Assembly (NCBI RefSeq): GCF_013410565.1
Contig: NZ_JACCFO010000001.1
Coordinates: 5,580,001 to 5,644,000, forward strand
Source of the DNA: Streptomonospora nanhaiensis
GTDB lineage: Bacteria > Actinomycetota > Actinomycetes > Streptosporangiales > Streptosporangiaceae
DNA length: 64,000 nucleotides
Direction: 5' to 3'
Made by a program: the position numbers and the translations under genes. Below are positions 47,704-56,207 of this stretch, one piece after another (positions within the stretch are counted from its first letter, which is position 1; every line of letters starts with the position of its first letter). A model generated the notes under the pieces. That model was not told the origin of the DNA. It was given only the letters and a program-made list of their open reading frames with translations, and did not search any database.

Positions 47704-49386
47704 TCAGAAGAAGATGATGTTGAGCGCCACGACGATGACGCCGGCGATCAGCGCCAGCACCCAGGGGCGGCGGTACCAGCCGGCGTCCTCGCCGGTGGTC
47801 TCGGCGCGCCGGGACTCGCGCGGGGTCAGGGAGTGCACCAGGCCGACCAGTTCGGAGTCGGGCTTGGGCCGGGTGAACAGGGTGACCACCACGCTGACGA
47901 GGATGTCGACGACGAACGCCGCGCCCGCGCCCACGAAGCTGGCGCCCTGGCCCGACAGTTCGATCACCCCGAGGTTGTTGGCGAGGAACACCAGGACGGC
48001 CGCCAGGGTGCCGCTGACCAGGCCGCTCCAGCCGGCGGCCGGGGTCATGCGCTTCCAGTACATGCCCAGGATGAACGTGGCGAACAGCGGCGCGTTGAAG
48101 AACGAGAACAGCTGCTGCAGGTAGTCCATCAGGTTGGAGTAGCCCGAGGCGATGAACGCCGTGCCCACCGCGCCGAGGGTGGCGCCGACGGTGACCCACC
48201 GGCCCATGTTCAGGTAGTAGGAGTCCGGCCGGTCCTTCACGATGTAGGACTGCCAGATGTCGTAGGTGAACACGGTGTTGAACGAGCTGAGGTTGGCCGC
48301 CATGCCCGCCATGAACGACGCCAGCAGGCCGGCCAGGGCCACGCCCAGCAGGCCGTTGGGCAGCAGGTCGCGCATCAGCAGCAGGATGGCGTCGTTGTAG
48401 TCGACACCCGACTGCTCGCCGGCCTTGAGCGCCACCATCTCCGACACGCTGACACCGGCGATCATGCCGGGCACCACGACGAGGAAGGGGATGAACAGCT
48501 TGGGGAAGGCGCCGATGATGGGGGTGCGCATGGCCGCCGACATGCTCTTGGACGCCATGGCGCGCTGGACCTCGACGAAGTTGGTGGTCCAGTAGCCGAA
48601 GGCGAGCACGAAGCCCAGGCCGAAGACGATCCCCAGGACGCTCAGGAAGCTGTTGCCGAACCCGGTGAGCGCGTTGCCCGGCCAGGCCGACAGCTGCTCG
48701 GCGCCGCCGGGGCTGTGGGTGATCTCGTCCACCAGGCCCGACCACCCGCCGACGCGGTGCAGGCCCACGATGGTCAGCGGCAGCAGCGCCGCCACGATCA
48801 CGAAGAACTGCAGCACCTCGTTGTAGATCGCCGCCGAGAGGCCGCCCAGCGCGGTGTAGCTGAGGACGATGGCCGCGGCCACCAGCAGCGACACCCACAG
48901 CGGCCAGCCCAGCAGGGCGTCCACGATGGTGGCCAGCAGGAACAGGTTGACGCCCGCGATGAGGATCTGGGCGAGGGCGAAGCTGATGCCGTTGACCAGG
49001 TGGGCGGCGCGGCCGAACCGGCGCAGCATGAACTCCGGCACGCTGCGGACCTTGGAGCCGTAGTAGAACGGCATCATGACCAGGCCCAGGAACAGCATCG
49101 CCGGGACGGCGCCGATCCAGAAGTAGTGCATGGTCGGCATGCCGTACATGGCCCCGTTGGCCGACATGCCGATGATCTCGATGGCGCCGAGGTTGGCCGC
49201 GATGAAGGCCAGGCCGGTCACCCAGGCGGGCAGGGCGCGCCCGGACAGGAAGAAGTCCAGGCTGGAGGAGATCGACCGGCGGGCGAGGAAGCCGATTCCC
49301 AACACGAACGCGAAGTACACCGCGAGCAGGACGTAGTCGATGACCGATGCGTCCAGCCGCAGCGGCTCCTGTGCTAGCGCGATCAC
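47704..49386 (-). CDS. Sodium/solute symporter (SSS family)
   Basis: A 560-residue transporter with about 13-14 membrane helices. Visible family features are the N-terminal VIDYVLLAVYFAFVLGIGFLARR, the LAFIAANLGAIEIIGMSANGAMYG ion-binding region, ALGGLSAAIYNEVLQFFVIV, and YWTTNFVEVQRAMASKSM. These resemble sugar-type SSS members (SGLT-like) more than acetate or proline permeases, so sodium-coupled sugar uptake is likely. GTG 49386 has GAGAGGA about 10 bases upstream; its transcript has a leader of about 260 bases. It is divergent from a DeoR-type sugar-responsive regulator. The small membrane protein follows. Confidence 0.9.
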   Translation of the reverse strand: MIALAQEPLRLDASVIDYVLLAVYFAFVLGIGFLARRSISSSLDFFLSGRALPAWVTGLAFIAANLGAIEIIGMSANGAMYGMPTMHYFWIGAVPAMLFLGLVMMPFYYGSKVRSVPEFMLRRFGRAAHLVNGISFALAQILIAGVNLFLLATIVDALLGWPLWVSLLVAAAIVLSYTALGGLSAAIYNEVLQFFVIVAALLPLTIVGLHRVGGWSGLVDEITHSPGGAEQLSAWPGNALTGFGNSFLSVLGIVFGLGFVLAFGYWTTNFVEVQRAMASKSMSAAMRTPIIGAFPKLFIPFLVVVPGMIAGVSVSEMVALKAGEQSGVDYNDAILLLMRDLLPNGLLGVALAGLLASFMAGMAANLSSFNTVFTYDIWQSYIVKDRPDSYYLNMGRWVTVGATLGAVGTAFIASGYSNLMDYLQQLFSFFNAPLFATFILGMYWKRMTPAAGWSGLVSGTLAAVLVFLANNLGVIELSGQGASFVGAGAAFVVDILVSVVVTLFTRPKPDSELVGLVHSLTPRESRRAETTGEDAGWYRRPWVLALIAGVIVVALNIIFF

Positions 49387-49655
49387 GACGGCTGGTCCTC
49401 TCTGAACACGATGGTCCTCCCAATGGGGGTTGTGGCCCGGGGCGGTTCCCGCGGCCGGGTGCCGACCCGGTCGGTGCAGGCGACCGGCTCGGCGGCACCG
49501 GCCGCGGCGGGTGCCGCGGGTCCGGACGGGGTGGATGTGCCGTTCCGTGCGGTGGTGTGTGGTTACCCCCTCCGGAACGGTTACACCTGGGGCGTGCGGT
49601 GCATCCCCGTTCATGAGGCAACGAAAACGCACAAGACCGCACATTCGGTGCAACT

Positions 49656-49681
49656 TTGTGGCACAACCGCCGGTGTGTCAA
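49656..49681 (-). promoter_or_regulatory. Symporter promoter with a TTGTGGCACAA palindrome
   Basis: On the minus strand TTGACA (49681-49676) is the -35 box; a -10 candidate (CAAAGT) overlaps 49653-49658. An 11-base palindrome TTGTG-G-CACAA (49656-49666) sits between and over the -10 region. It is a likely operator for the divergent DeoR regulator. Confidence 0.5.
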
Positions 49682-49822
49682 GCGTCGCAGAACGCATGCC
49701 GCTTCACAGGGTTGACACGCGCTGGACCAGCCGTTAGCCGCGCCCGCCACGCGGAAAGGGCCGTGCCGCCGGGACTGCGGCGGCGCCGGCGGGCGGACGG
49801 GGACCGGGCGCGTGGGAAGGTC

Positions 49823-49850
49823 TTGACACCGATGCGCAGGATGTCACAAT
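49823..49850 (+). promoter_or_regulatory. Promoter of the DeoR gene
   Basis: TTGACA (49823-49828), 16 bases, CACAAT (49845-49850). A TSS about 105 bases before the ATG is expected. Confidence 0.5.
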
Positions 49851-49961
49851 TCATCCAACAATTTTCAACACGGTCGCGCGCCCGGCGGGCGCCGCCGGTT
49901 CCGCGCGGGCCGGACCCGCCGCGAGGGCGCGGCCGGAGCGGTCGATCGCGGGGGGACACCG

Positions 49962-50771
49962 ATGCTGGCTGCGCAGCGGCAGGCGCTCATCCTGGAGCGG
50001 CTCCGGGACTCGGGCGCGGTCCGGGTGACCGAACTCGTCGAGAGCCTGGACGTGTCCGACATGACCGTCCGGCGCGACCTCGACGCCCTGGAGGCGCGCG
50101 GCCTGCTGCGCAAGGTCCACGGCGGTGCGGTGGCCCCCCATCGGCGCAGCACCGAGGAGCCCGGGTTCGAGGTCAACTCCACCCGCCAGGAGCGCGAGAA
50201 GCGGGCGATCGCGCGGGCCGCGGCCCGCCTGGTGGAGCCGCACAGCGCCGTGGGCCTGTCGGCGGGCACCACCACCTGCGCGGTCGCCGAGCACTTGCGC
50301 GACATCCCGGGGCTGACCGTGGTGACCAACTGCCTGCGCGTGGCCGACGTGTTCTACCGCGCGCCGCGCCCGGACCAGACCGTGGTGCTCACCGGCGGGT
50401 TCCGCACCCCCTCCGACGCCCTGGTGGGGCCGCTGGCCGTGGCGGCGGTGCGCAGCCTGCACCTGGACCTGCTGCTGCTGGGCGTGCACGGCATGCACGA
50501 GAGCGCCGGGCTGACCACGCCCAACCTCATGGAGGGCGAGACCGACCAGGCGCTGGTGGCCGCCGCCCGCAAGCTCGTGGTGGTCGCCGACCACACCAAG
50601 TGGGGCACGGTGGGCCTGTGCACCATCGCGCCCCTGGAGCGCTGCGACGTCCTCGTCAGCGACGCCGGCCTGGAGCCGCCCGCGCGCGCGGTGCTGGCCG
50701 ACCACGTCGGGGGCCTGCTGATCGCCGAGGACGACGAGGGCGCCGAGGGCCCCGCCCCGGGGATGGCGTGA
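49962..50771 (+). CDS. DeoR/GlpR family transcriptional regulator
   Basis: A 269-residue regulator. The N-terminal helix-turn-helix is QRQALILERLRDSGAVRVTELVESLDVSDMTVRRDLDALEARGLLRKVHGGAV, the DeoR signature. The C-terminal sugar-phosphate-binding domain has VGLSAGTTTCAVAEHL and VVTNCLRVADVFYR, as in GlpR/FruR/SugR-type proteins, which respond to phosphorylated sugars. ATG 49962 has GGGGGGA in front. It is divergent from the sodium-coupled symporter and is the probable controller of that sugar uptake locus; the effector sugar phosphate is unknown. Confidence 0.92.
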   Translation: MLAAQRQALILERLRDSGAVRVTELVESLDVSDMTVRRDLDALEARGLLRKVHGGAVAPHRRSTEEPGFEVNSTRQEREKRAIARAAARLVEPHSAVGLSAGTTTCAVAEHLRDIPGLTVVTNCLRVADVFYRAPRPDQTVVLTGGFRTPSDALVGPLAVAAVRSLHLDLLLLGVHGMHESAGLTTPNLMEGETDQALVAAARKLVVVADHTKWGTVGLCTIAPLERCDVLVSDAGLEPPARAVLADHVGGLLIAEDDEGAEGPAPGMA

Positions 50772-50814
50772 GGCGGGGTCCAGGGCGCCGGTCCGCGCGG
50801 CCGCGGGGCGGGGC

Positions 50815-52245
50815 TCAGGCGGCGGGCTCCTTGGCGCGGCCGGGCAGCCGCAGGGCGGCCAGCAGGCCGAGCAGCATCCCGCCGGCGACCGTGTAGAGGG
50901 CGGTGCGCATGCCCTCGGCCGCGGCGGCGGCCGAGGCGGCGGCGCCCGCCGCCGCAGCGGAGCCGGGGGAGGACACGGTCACCAGGACCGCCAGCCCGGC
51001 GGCCAGGCCCACCTGCACGGCGGTGGAGGCCACTCCCGAGGCCAGGCCCTGGTCGGCGTCGGGCACGCCGGTGCCCGCCGCCACCCACATCGCCTCGAAG
51101 ACCAGCCCCATGGCCAGGCCGACCAGCAGCACGCCGGGCAGCAGGGCGGCGAACCCGGCGCCGGGCACCATGCCCAGGCCCAGCGCCACGGCGCCGGCGG
51201 CGCCCAGCGCGAACCCGATGAGCAGCACCGCGCGCACCCCCACCCGGTGGATCATCCGCTCGCACACGAAGTTGCCCAGCGTGATGGCCAGCGTGGGGGC
51301 GAGGAAGGCCAGGCCGCTCTCCAGGGCGCCGAACCCCAGCACCTCCTGGAGGAACAGCGTCAGGAAGTAGGGCACGTTCTGCGCGGTGAGGCCGAAGACC
51401 AGGATGACCAGCACGGCGGCCACCAGCGACGGGTTGCGGAACAGCCGCAGCGGCATCAGCGGCTCGGCCGAGCGCGCCTCGATCGCGACGAAGGCCGCCA
51501 GCAGCACCGGCGCCAGGACGCCGGCGGTCAGCACCAGCGGGTCGGTCCAGCCCAGTTCGCCGCCCTGGGCGACCGCGAAGATCAGCAGGGTGACCCCGGC
51601 CGTGCCGGTCAGCGTGCCGGGGGCGTCGAACCGGCCGCGCGCCACCGGCCCGTCGGCGGCCAGCAGCACCAGCCCGCCGGCCACCACCGCCAGCACGATC
51701 GGCACGTTGACGAAGAACACCGCCTCCCAGCCGAACGCCTGGGTGAGCAGGCCGCCCGCCAGCGCGCCGATGCTCAGCCCGCCCGCGCCGGCCAGCGCCC
51801 ACACGGTCAGCGCGCGGTTGCGCTCGGGCCCCTCGGCGAACCCGGTGTTGACCAGCGACAGGACGGCGGGGAACAGCACGGCCCCGCCCAGGCCCTGGAG
51901 CACGCGGGCGGCCAGCAGCGGCGCCGGGTCGGCGGCCAGCCCGCCCAGCAGCGAGGCGAGGCCGTAGAGGACGGCGCCCACCAGGAACATCCGGCGCCGC
52001 CCGACGAGGTCGGACAGCCGCCCGCCCAGCAGCAGGAAGCCGCCGTAGGAGATCGCGTAGGCGCTGACCACCCACTGCAGGCCGTGCTGGGTGAAGCCGA
52101 CGTCGCGCGCGATGGCGGGCAGCGCGACGAAGATGATCGTGAAGTCCAGTGAGATGATGAGGTGCCCGACGGACAGCAGCGCAAGGCGCGCCCCCGTCCG
52201 GCGGGCGCGGGCCGGGGACAGTTCCGGCGCCGACAACTCTGACAT
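50815..52245 (-). CDS. MFS drug exporter, EmrB/QacA (DHA2) type
   Basis: A 476-residue transporter with 14 helices expected. The start LALLSVGHLIISLDFTIIFVALPAIARDVGF and motif LGGRLSDLVGRRRMFLVGAVLY (motif A) match the DHA2 family. It is named drug resistance by homology only. ATG 52245 is selected because GGGAG lies six bases before it. It is divergent from the LAL-type regulator, and two CCTACG repeats lie between, suggesting that it is the regulator's target. The function could be export of a toxic secondary metabolite. Confidence 0.9.
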   Translation of the reverse strand: MSELSAPELSPARARRTGARLALLSVGHLIISLDFTIIFVALPAIARDVGFTQHGLQWVVSAYAISYGGFLLLGGRLSDLVGRRRMFLVGAVLYGLASLLGGLAADPAPLLAARVLQGLGGAVLFPAVLSLVNTGFAEGPERNRALTVWALAGAGGLSIGALAGGLLTQAFGWEAVFFVNVPIVLAVVAGGLVLLAADGPVARGRFDAPGTLTGTAGVTLLIFAVAQGGELGWTDPLVLTAGVLAPVLLAAFVAIEARSAEPLMPLRLFRNPSLVAAVLVILVFGLTAQNVPYFLTLFLQEVLGFGALESGLAFLAPTLAITLGNFVCERMIHRVGVRAVLLIGFALGAAGAVALGLGMVPGAGFAALLPGVLLVGLAMGLVFEAMWVAAGTGVPDADQGLASGVASTAVQVGLAAGLAVLVTVSSPGSAAAAGAAASAAAAAEGMRTALYTVAGGMLLGLLAALRLPGRAKEPAA

Positions 52246-52403
52246 GGCCACTCCCAGGTGACAGGCACGGATCGAGAACGGTGGGGCGCGGGCGGCCACG
52301 GGTGCGCGCGGCCGGACGCGGCCGGGTCGGCGGTCGCCGACCGGGACACGGGAAACGTACTTTTCGGGCGCCTGGCCGCGAATCAGTAACGTTGCGGAAT
52401 TGG

Positions 52404-52435
52404 CCTACGTAAGTCGCGGTTCACACCTACGCAAG
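52404..52435. repeat. Direct repeat CCTACGYAAG in the LAL-MFS divergent promoter
   Basis: CCTACGTAAG (52404-52413) and CCTACGCAAG (52426-52435), 22 bases centre to centre, about two helical turns. The pair lies 18 bases before the LAL start and is a candidate site for that LuxR-type protein. Confidence 0.5.
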
Positions 52436-52452
52436 GAGCGGAGGACGCGCGG

Positions 52453-55113
52453 GTGCTGCGGGGCAGGACAACCGAGCTGGCGGCGTTGACGCGCCTGCTG
52501 GAGTCGGCGGAGGCCGGCGCCGGCGGGGCCGTCGTCCTGCGCGGCGAGGCCGGGATCGGCAAGACCGCCCTCCTGGACCGCGCCCTCCACGACGCCGCCG
52601 GGCGCGGCATGCGGGTCCTGCGCCTGACCGGTGTGGAGGCCGAGGCCGCGCTGGGCTTCGCCGGCCTGGTGCAGCTGCTGTGGCCGCTGCAGGACCGCCT
52701 CGACGCCCTGCCCCCGCCCCAGGCCGACGCCCTGCGCGCCGTCCTGGGCGCCGCCGCGCCCCGCACCCCCGACCGCTTCCTGACCGGCCTGGCCGTGCTC
52801 ACCCTGCTGGCCGAACTGGCCGAGGAGGCGCCGGTGCTGGTGGCCGCCGACGACGCCCACTGGCTGGACCCGGCCAGCGCCGAGGCGCTGCTGTTCGCCG
52901 CCCGCCGCCTGGCCGCCGAGCGGGTCGCCGTGGTGTTCGCCGCCCGCGACGGCTTCGCCGCCGCCGGGGTGCCCGAGATCCCCCTGCACCGCCTGGGACC
53001 CCGCGACGCCGAGCGGGTGCTGGCGGGCCGGGGCCTGGCCCCGGCCGCGCTCGCCCGCATCCGCGACGAGGCCCAGGGCAACCCGCTGGCGCTCGTGGAG
53101 TTCGCCGCCGCGCACGACCGCGGCGTCGTGGTGGGCGACTGCGTACCGCCGCTGCCCGTCACCGAACGGGTGCTCGCCGGGTTCCGCGAGCGCGTCGACG
53201 CGCTGCCCGCCGGCACGCGCACCCTGCTGCTGGTGGCCGCCGCCGACGGCCGCCGCGACTTCGCCCGCGTGCTGGCGGCCAGCCGCGCCCTGGGCGCCGG
53301 CCCCGACGACCTGGGCCCCGCCGAGCGCGCCGGGCTGGTCGAGGTCAGCGCCGAGCGGGTCGCCTTCCGCCACCCCCTGGTCGCCACCGCCGCCTACCAG
53401 CGGGCCGCCCTGCCCGAGCGCTTCGCCGCCCACCGCGCGCTCGCCGACGCCGCCGACGACCCCGACTGCGCCGCCCTGCACCTGGCCGCGGCCGCCGTGG
53501 ACCCCGACCCCCAGGTCGGCGCCCGCCTCGCGGCGGCGGCCGAGCGGGCCCTGGACCGCGCCGCCTACTCCTCGGCCGCCCACCTGTTCGCCAGCGCCGC
53601 CCGGATCGCCGCGCGCCCCGAGCGCGGCCGGCTGCTGGCCGCCGCGGCCGACGCCGCGCTGCTGGCCGGCGACGTCGGCCAGGCCGCCGACCTGGCCGAC
53701 CGCGCCGATCCCGACGCCGAGGACCCGGCGCGGCGGGCCGCGCTGGCGCGGATCCGCTCGGTGGTGGAGTTCGAGCGCGGCGCGGCCGGTGCCGCCGCGC
53801 GGCTGCTCGTCGACCACACTCCCGCCATCGCCGGAACCGACCCCGGCACCGCCGCCGCCATGCTGCGCACCGCCGCCGGCTACGCCTGGTTCTCCGACGA
53901 CCCCCGCGCCCTGGCCGTGGCCGCCGAGCGGCTGGCGGACATGGGCCGCGCCGACCCCGGGGTGCGCGGCATGGCCGCCGCGATCGAGGGCGACCACGAG
54001 CGCGGGCTGCCGCTGATGGCCGCCCACATCGAGGAGGTGCTGGCCGCCCAGGGCGGCGCGCCCGGCGCCGACGAGCGGCGCATGTCCGCGCTGTACTGCG
54101 CCGTCATCATCGGCGACGACGACGCCGCGCTGGCGCTGGCCGAGGCCGAGATCGCGGCCTGCCGCGCCGCCGGGCTCGTCGGCCGGCTGCCCAAGGTCCT
54201 CCAGGCGCACGCCCAGGCGCTGTTCCGCGCCGGGCGCCACCGCGAGGCCGAGGCGTCCGTCGCCGAGGCCGCCGCCATCGCCCGCGACACCGGGCTGCGC
54301 CGCCGCGGCGCCGAACTCGACGTCGTGCTGGCGTTCATCGCCGCCGTGGAGGGCGACACCGAGCGCTGTGCGGCCCTGGCCGACGGCGCCACGGAGTCCA
54401 ACCGGGCCGCCGCCGACGCCGCTCTCGTCCTGTGCGACGTGGGGCACGGGCGCCACGCCGAGGCACTGGAGCGGCTGGCGGCCGCCCGGCAGCGGGGCGG
54501 GCACCACACGGCCGTGCTGATGGCGGCCACCGCCGACCAGGTCGAGGCCGCCGCGCGGCTGGCCGAGCCCGAGCGCGCCGCCGCCGACCTCGACCGGTTC
54601 GAGGTCTGGGCGCGCAGCGGCGGCCAGCCCTGGGCGCAGGCGGTGGCGGCCCGCTGCCGGGCGCTGCTGGGCGGGGGCGAGGACCACTTCGCGCGGGCGC
54701 TGGCCCTGCACGACAAGGGCGGGCGGCCCTTCGAGCGGGCGCGCAGCCTGCTGGCCTACGGCGAGTGGCTGCGCCGCGCCCGCCGTCCCGGCGACGCCCG
54801 CTCCCCGCTGCGCGCGGCCCTGGCCGACTTCGACCGGCTGCGCGCCGCGCCCTGGGCCGAGCGCGCCCGCGCCGAACTTCGCGCGGTGGGCGCTCCGGCC
54901 TCGGCGGTCGACACCGCCGCCCACCCCGTCGACCGGCTCACCCCCCAGGAACTGCAGGTGGTGCGGCTGGCCGCCGAGGGGCACAGCAGTGCCGAGATCG
55001 GCGCGCGGCTGTTCCTCAGCCGGCGCACCGTGGAGCACCACCTGTACAAGGCCTATCCCAAACTCGGCGTGCGCTCGCGGCGCGAACTGGCGCGCCTGGA
55101 CCTCGCGCGCTGA
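52453..55113 (+). CDS. LAL-type (large ATP-binding LuxR) transcriptional regulator
   Basis: An 886-residue regulator. The N-terminal P-loop is VVLRGEAGIGKTALLDRAL (Walker A, Lys37) and Walker B is VLVAADDAHWLD (~130-145). A long helical middle domain of TPR/SMC-like repeats follows, and the C terminus is a LuxR helix-turn-helix (~825-885): LTPQELQVVRLAAEGHSSAEIGARLFLSRRTVEHHLYKAY. LAL proteins respond to ATP and to ligands, often activating pathway genes. GTG 52453 has GGAGGA upstream. It is divergent from a DHA2 exporter. Confidence 0.92.
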   Translation: MLRGRTTELAALTRLLESAEAGAGGAVVLRGEAGIGKTALLDRALHDAAGRGMRVLRLTGVEAEAALGFAGLVQLLWPLQDRLDALPPPQADALRAVLGAAAPRTPDRFLTGLAVLTLLAELAEEAPVLVAADDAHWLDPASAEALLFAARRLAAERVAVVFAARDGFAAAGVPEIPLHRLGPRDAERVLAGRGLAPAALARIRDEAQGNPLALVEFAAAHDRGVVVGDCVPPLPVTERVLAGFRERVDALPAGTRTLLLVAAADGRRDFARVLAASRALGAGPDDLGPAERAGLVEVSAERVAFRHPLVATAAYQRAALPERFAAHRALADAADDPDCAALHLAAAAVDPDPQVGARLAAAAERALDRAAYSSAAHLFASAARIAARPERGRLLAAAADAALLAGDVGQAADLADRADPDAEDPARRAALARIRSVVEFERGAAGAAARLLVDHTPAIAGTDPGTAAAMLRTAAGYAWFSDDPRALAVAAERLADMGRADPGVRGMAAAIEGDHERGLPLMAAHIEEVLAAQGGAPGADERRMSALYCAVIIGDDDAALALAEAEIAACRAAGLVGRLPKVLQAHAQALFRAGRHREAEASVAEAAAIARDTGLRRRGAELDVVLAFIAAVEGDTERCAALADGATESNRAAADAALVLCDVGHGRHAEALERLAAARQRGGHHTAVLMAATADQVEAAARLAEPERAAADLDRFEVWARSGGQPWAQAVAARCRALLGGGEDHFARALALHDKGGRPFERARSLLAYGEWLRRARRPGDARSPLRAALADFDRLRAAPWAERARAELRAVGAPASAVDTAAHPVDRLTPQELQVVRLAAEGHSSAEIGARLFLSRRTVEHHLYKAYPKLGVRSRRELARLDLAR

Positions 55114-55144
55114 AACGCGAACGTGAAACGCGAAAGGTGAAAGG
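55111..55144 (+). repeat. Short tandem repeat at the LAL stop codon
   Basis: TGAAACGCGAA occurs at 55111-55121 and again at 55124-55134, then TGAAAGG and TGAA follow. The first copy begins with the LAL stop codon. Possibly a slippage product or a target of a transcription factor for the next gene. Confidence 0.45.
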
Positions 55145-55219
55145 TGAATTCGGGCGGCGGAAACCGTCCGCGGAAAAACCGGTGGCCATAATGGCGGCGC
55201 GGCTGCTAGTTTTCCCGTC

Positions 55220-55888
55220 GTGAACATGACCGTTGGCGACGCCTTCAATCGGCGTAAGAAACTCGCGGCGGACCTGCAGAGCTGGATCAACCGCCTCAAG
55301 CTCGCCGGGGCCGAGCGGCGCACCTACCGGACCGCGGCCCTGGACGGCGACGGCGCCTACCGTCCGGCCCCCGGCACCGAGAAGACCACCACGCGCAGCT
55401 ACACCGTGCAGGAGTGCCGGGAGCGCATCGCGGCCGTCCTCGCCGAGGATGAGCGGCTGGCGCTGCGGATCTCGCGCACCAACCAGCGCGCCCGCGCCGA
55501 GATCGAGGACCTCGACGGCACCGTGCGCGAGCTGTCCATCCCCGAGCTGCTCGTGCTCAAGGACGACGTCATCCCCAAGCTGGAGGCGGCGGCCCGCGCG
55601 GTGCCGCTGCGCGCCGACGACGTCGGCGTGGTCGACAGCGGCCCCGACTGGATCCGCTACCGCACGGTCAAGCGGGTCGAGCGCAAGCGGGAGTCCTTCA
55701 GCGACAAGGGCCTGAAGGTCGAGGAGGTCGTCCTGGAGGGCTACGACGTCGTGGAGGTCACCGACTACGGCCTCCAGCGGCGCGCCCAGTGGGACGAGAT
55801 CGACCGCATCGGCGAGTTCGCCCAGCGCGTCAAGCAGGCCGTCAACCGGGCCAACAAGACCGAACTCATCGAACTGGACGAGGGCTGA
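55220..55888 (+). CDS. Coiled-coil protein of unknown function
   Basis: A 222-residue soluble protein, rich in charged residues. Two long helices, AFNRRKKLAADLQSWINRLKLAGAERR and ECRERIAAVLAEDERLALRISRTNQRARAEI, look like coiled coils; the middle has a proline-containing PELLVLKDDVIPKLEAAARAVP stretch; the C-terminal half contains beta-strands and GLKVEEVVLEGYDVVEVTDYGL. The TNxxxRxEIxDLDG part resembles DIP1984-type (septicolysin-like) proteins, but the match is weak. GTG 55220 is leaderless after TAGTTT (55207-55212). Confidence 0.75.
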   Translation: MNMTVGDAFNRRKKLAADLQSWINRLKLAGAERRTYRTAALDGDGAYRPAPGTEKTTTRSYTVQECRERIAAVLAEDERLALRISRTNQRARAEIEDLDGTVRELSIPELLVLKDDVIPKLEAAARAVPLRADDVGVVDSGPDWIRYRTVKRVERKRESFSDKGLKVEEVVLEGYDVVEVTDYGLQRRAQWDEIDRIGEFAQRVKQAVNRANKTELIELDEG

Positions 55889-55953
55889 GGCCCTTTTCCC
55901 CACCGACCGCATGGCTGGAGCACCGAAGTGTCGGTTCGTAAAAGGTAGCGGCG

Positions 55954-55978
55954 TATTCGCGTCTATCCGCATATCCGC
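55954..55978 (+). repeat. Three TATYCGC iterations in the gap after the coiled-coil gene
   Basis: TATTCGC (55954), TATCCGC (55964) and TATCCGC (55972) at 10- and 8-base steps. The gap 55889-56139 is otherwise without a gene; a 7-base-arm hairpin is at 56020-56040. The region is AT-rich compared with the neighbourhood. Confidence 0.4.
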
Positions 55979-56139
55979 CTACCACTCACTCAGCAGGTGT
56001 GTTCGTTGCATACAGGTAGGCGCGGACTCCACATCCGCGCGGGTATTTCGGTAATTCAGTCGCGGGTCACCTGCAGCCGGTAAAAACCACCCGAGGGACT
56101 CCACACTCCCTGGCCAGCTCCAGCCATGCCCATTCCCCG

Positions 56140-56171
56140 GCGGCCGGCCCCTCCAGCGAGGGGCTGGCCGC
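56140..56171. terminator. Hairpin terminator between convergent genes
   Basis: A 14-base stem, GCGGCCGGCCCCTC with GAGGGGCTGGCCGC, broken only by one G-T pair, with a four-base loop and a TTT tail on the plus strand. It lies 36 bases after the stop of the minus-strand PLP gene at 56208 and is a good terminator for both sides. Confidence 0.65.
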
Positions 56172-56207
56172 TTTCACGCGCGCGGCGGGCCGCGCACCGC
56201 GCACCGA

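Larger units (their letters stand above)
49387..49961. other. Intergenic region between divergent symporter and DeoR genes
   Basis: No coding sequence. It contains the two promoters listed separately, two GGTTAC direct repeats at ~49561 and ~49579, and the long 5' leader of the symporter transcript (about 49387-49646). The region is AT-rich relative to its surroundings, as befits regulatory DNA. Confidence 0.5.

Noticed and set aside
52405-55323. A 972-codon minus-strand frame opposite the LAL regulator
   Set aside because: The plus strand has Walker A, Walker B and a LuxR helix-turn-helix; the antisense translation has only low-complexity Gly/Gln/Val.
55889-56207. A tRNA or other structured RNA in the AT-rich gap
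   Set aside because: No T-loop GTTCRANNC with matching acceptor stem was found; only simple hairpins are visible.
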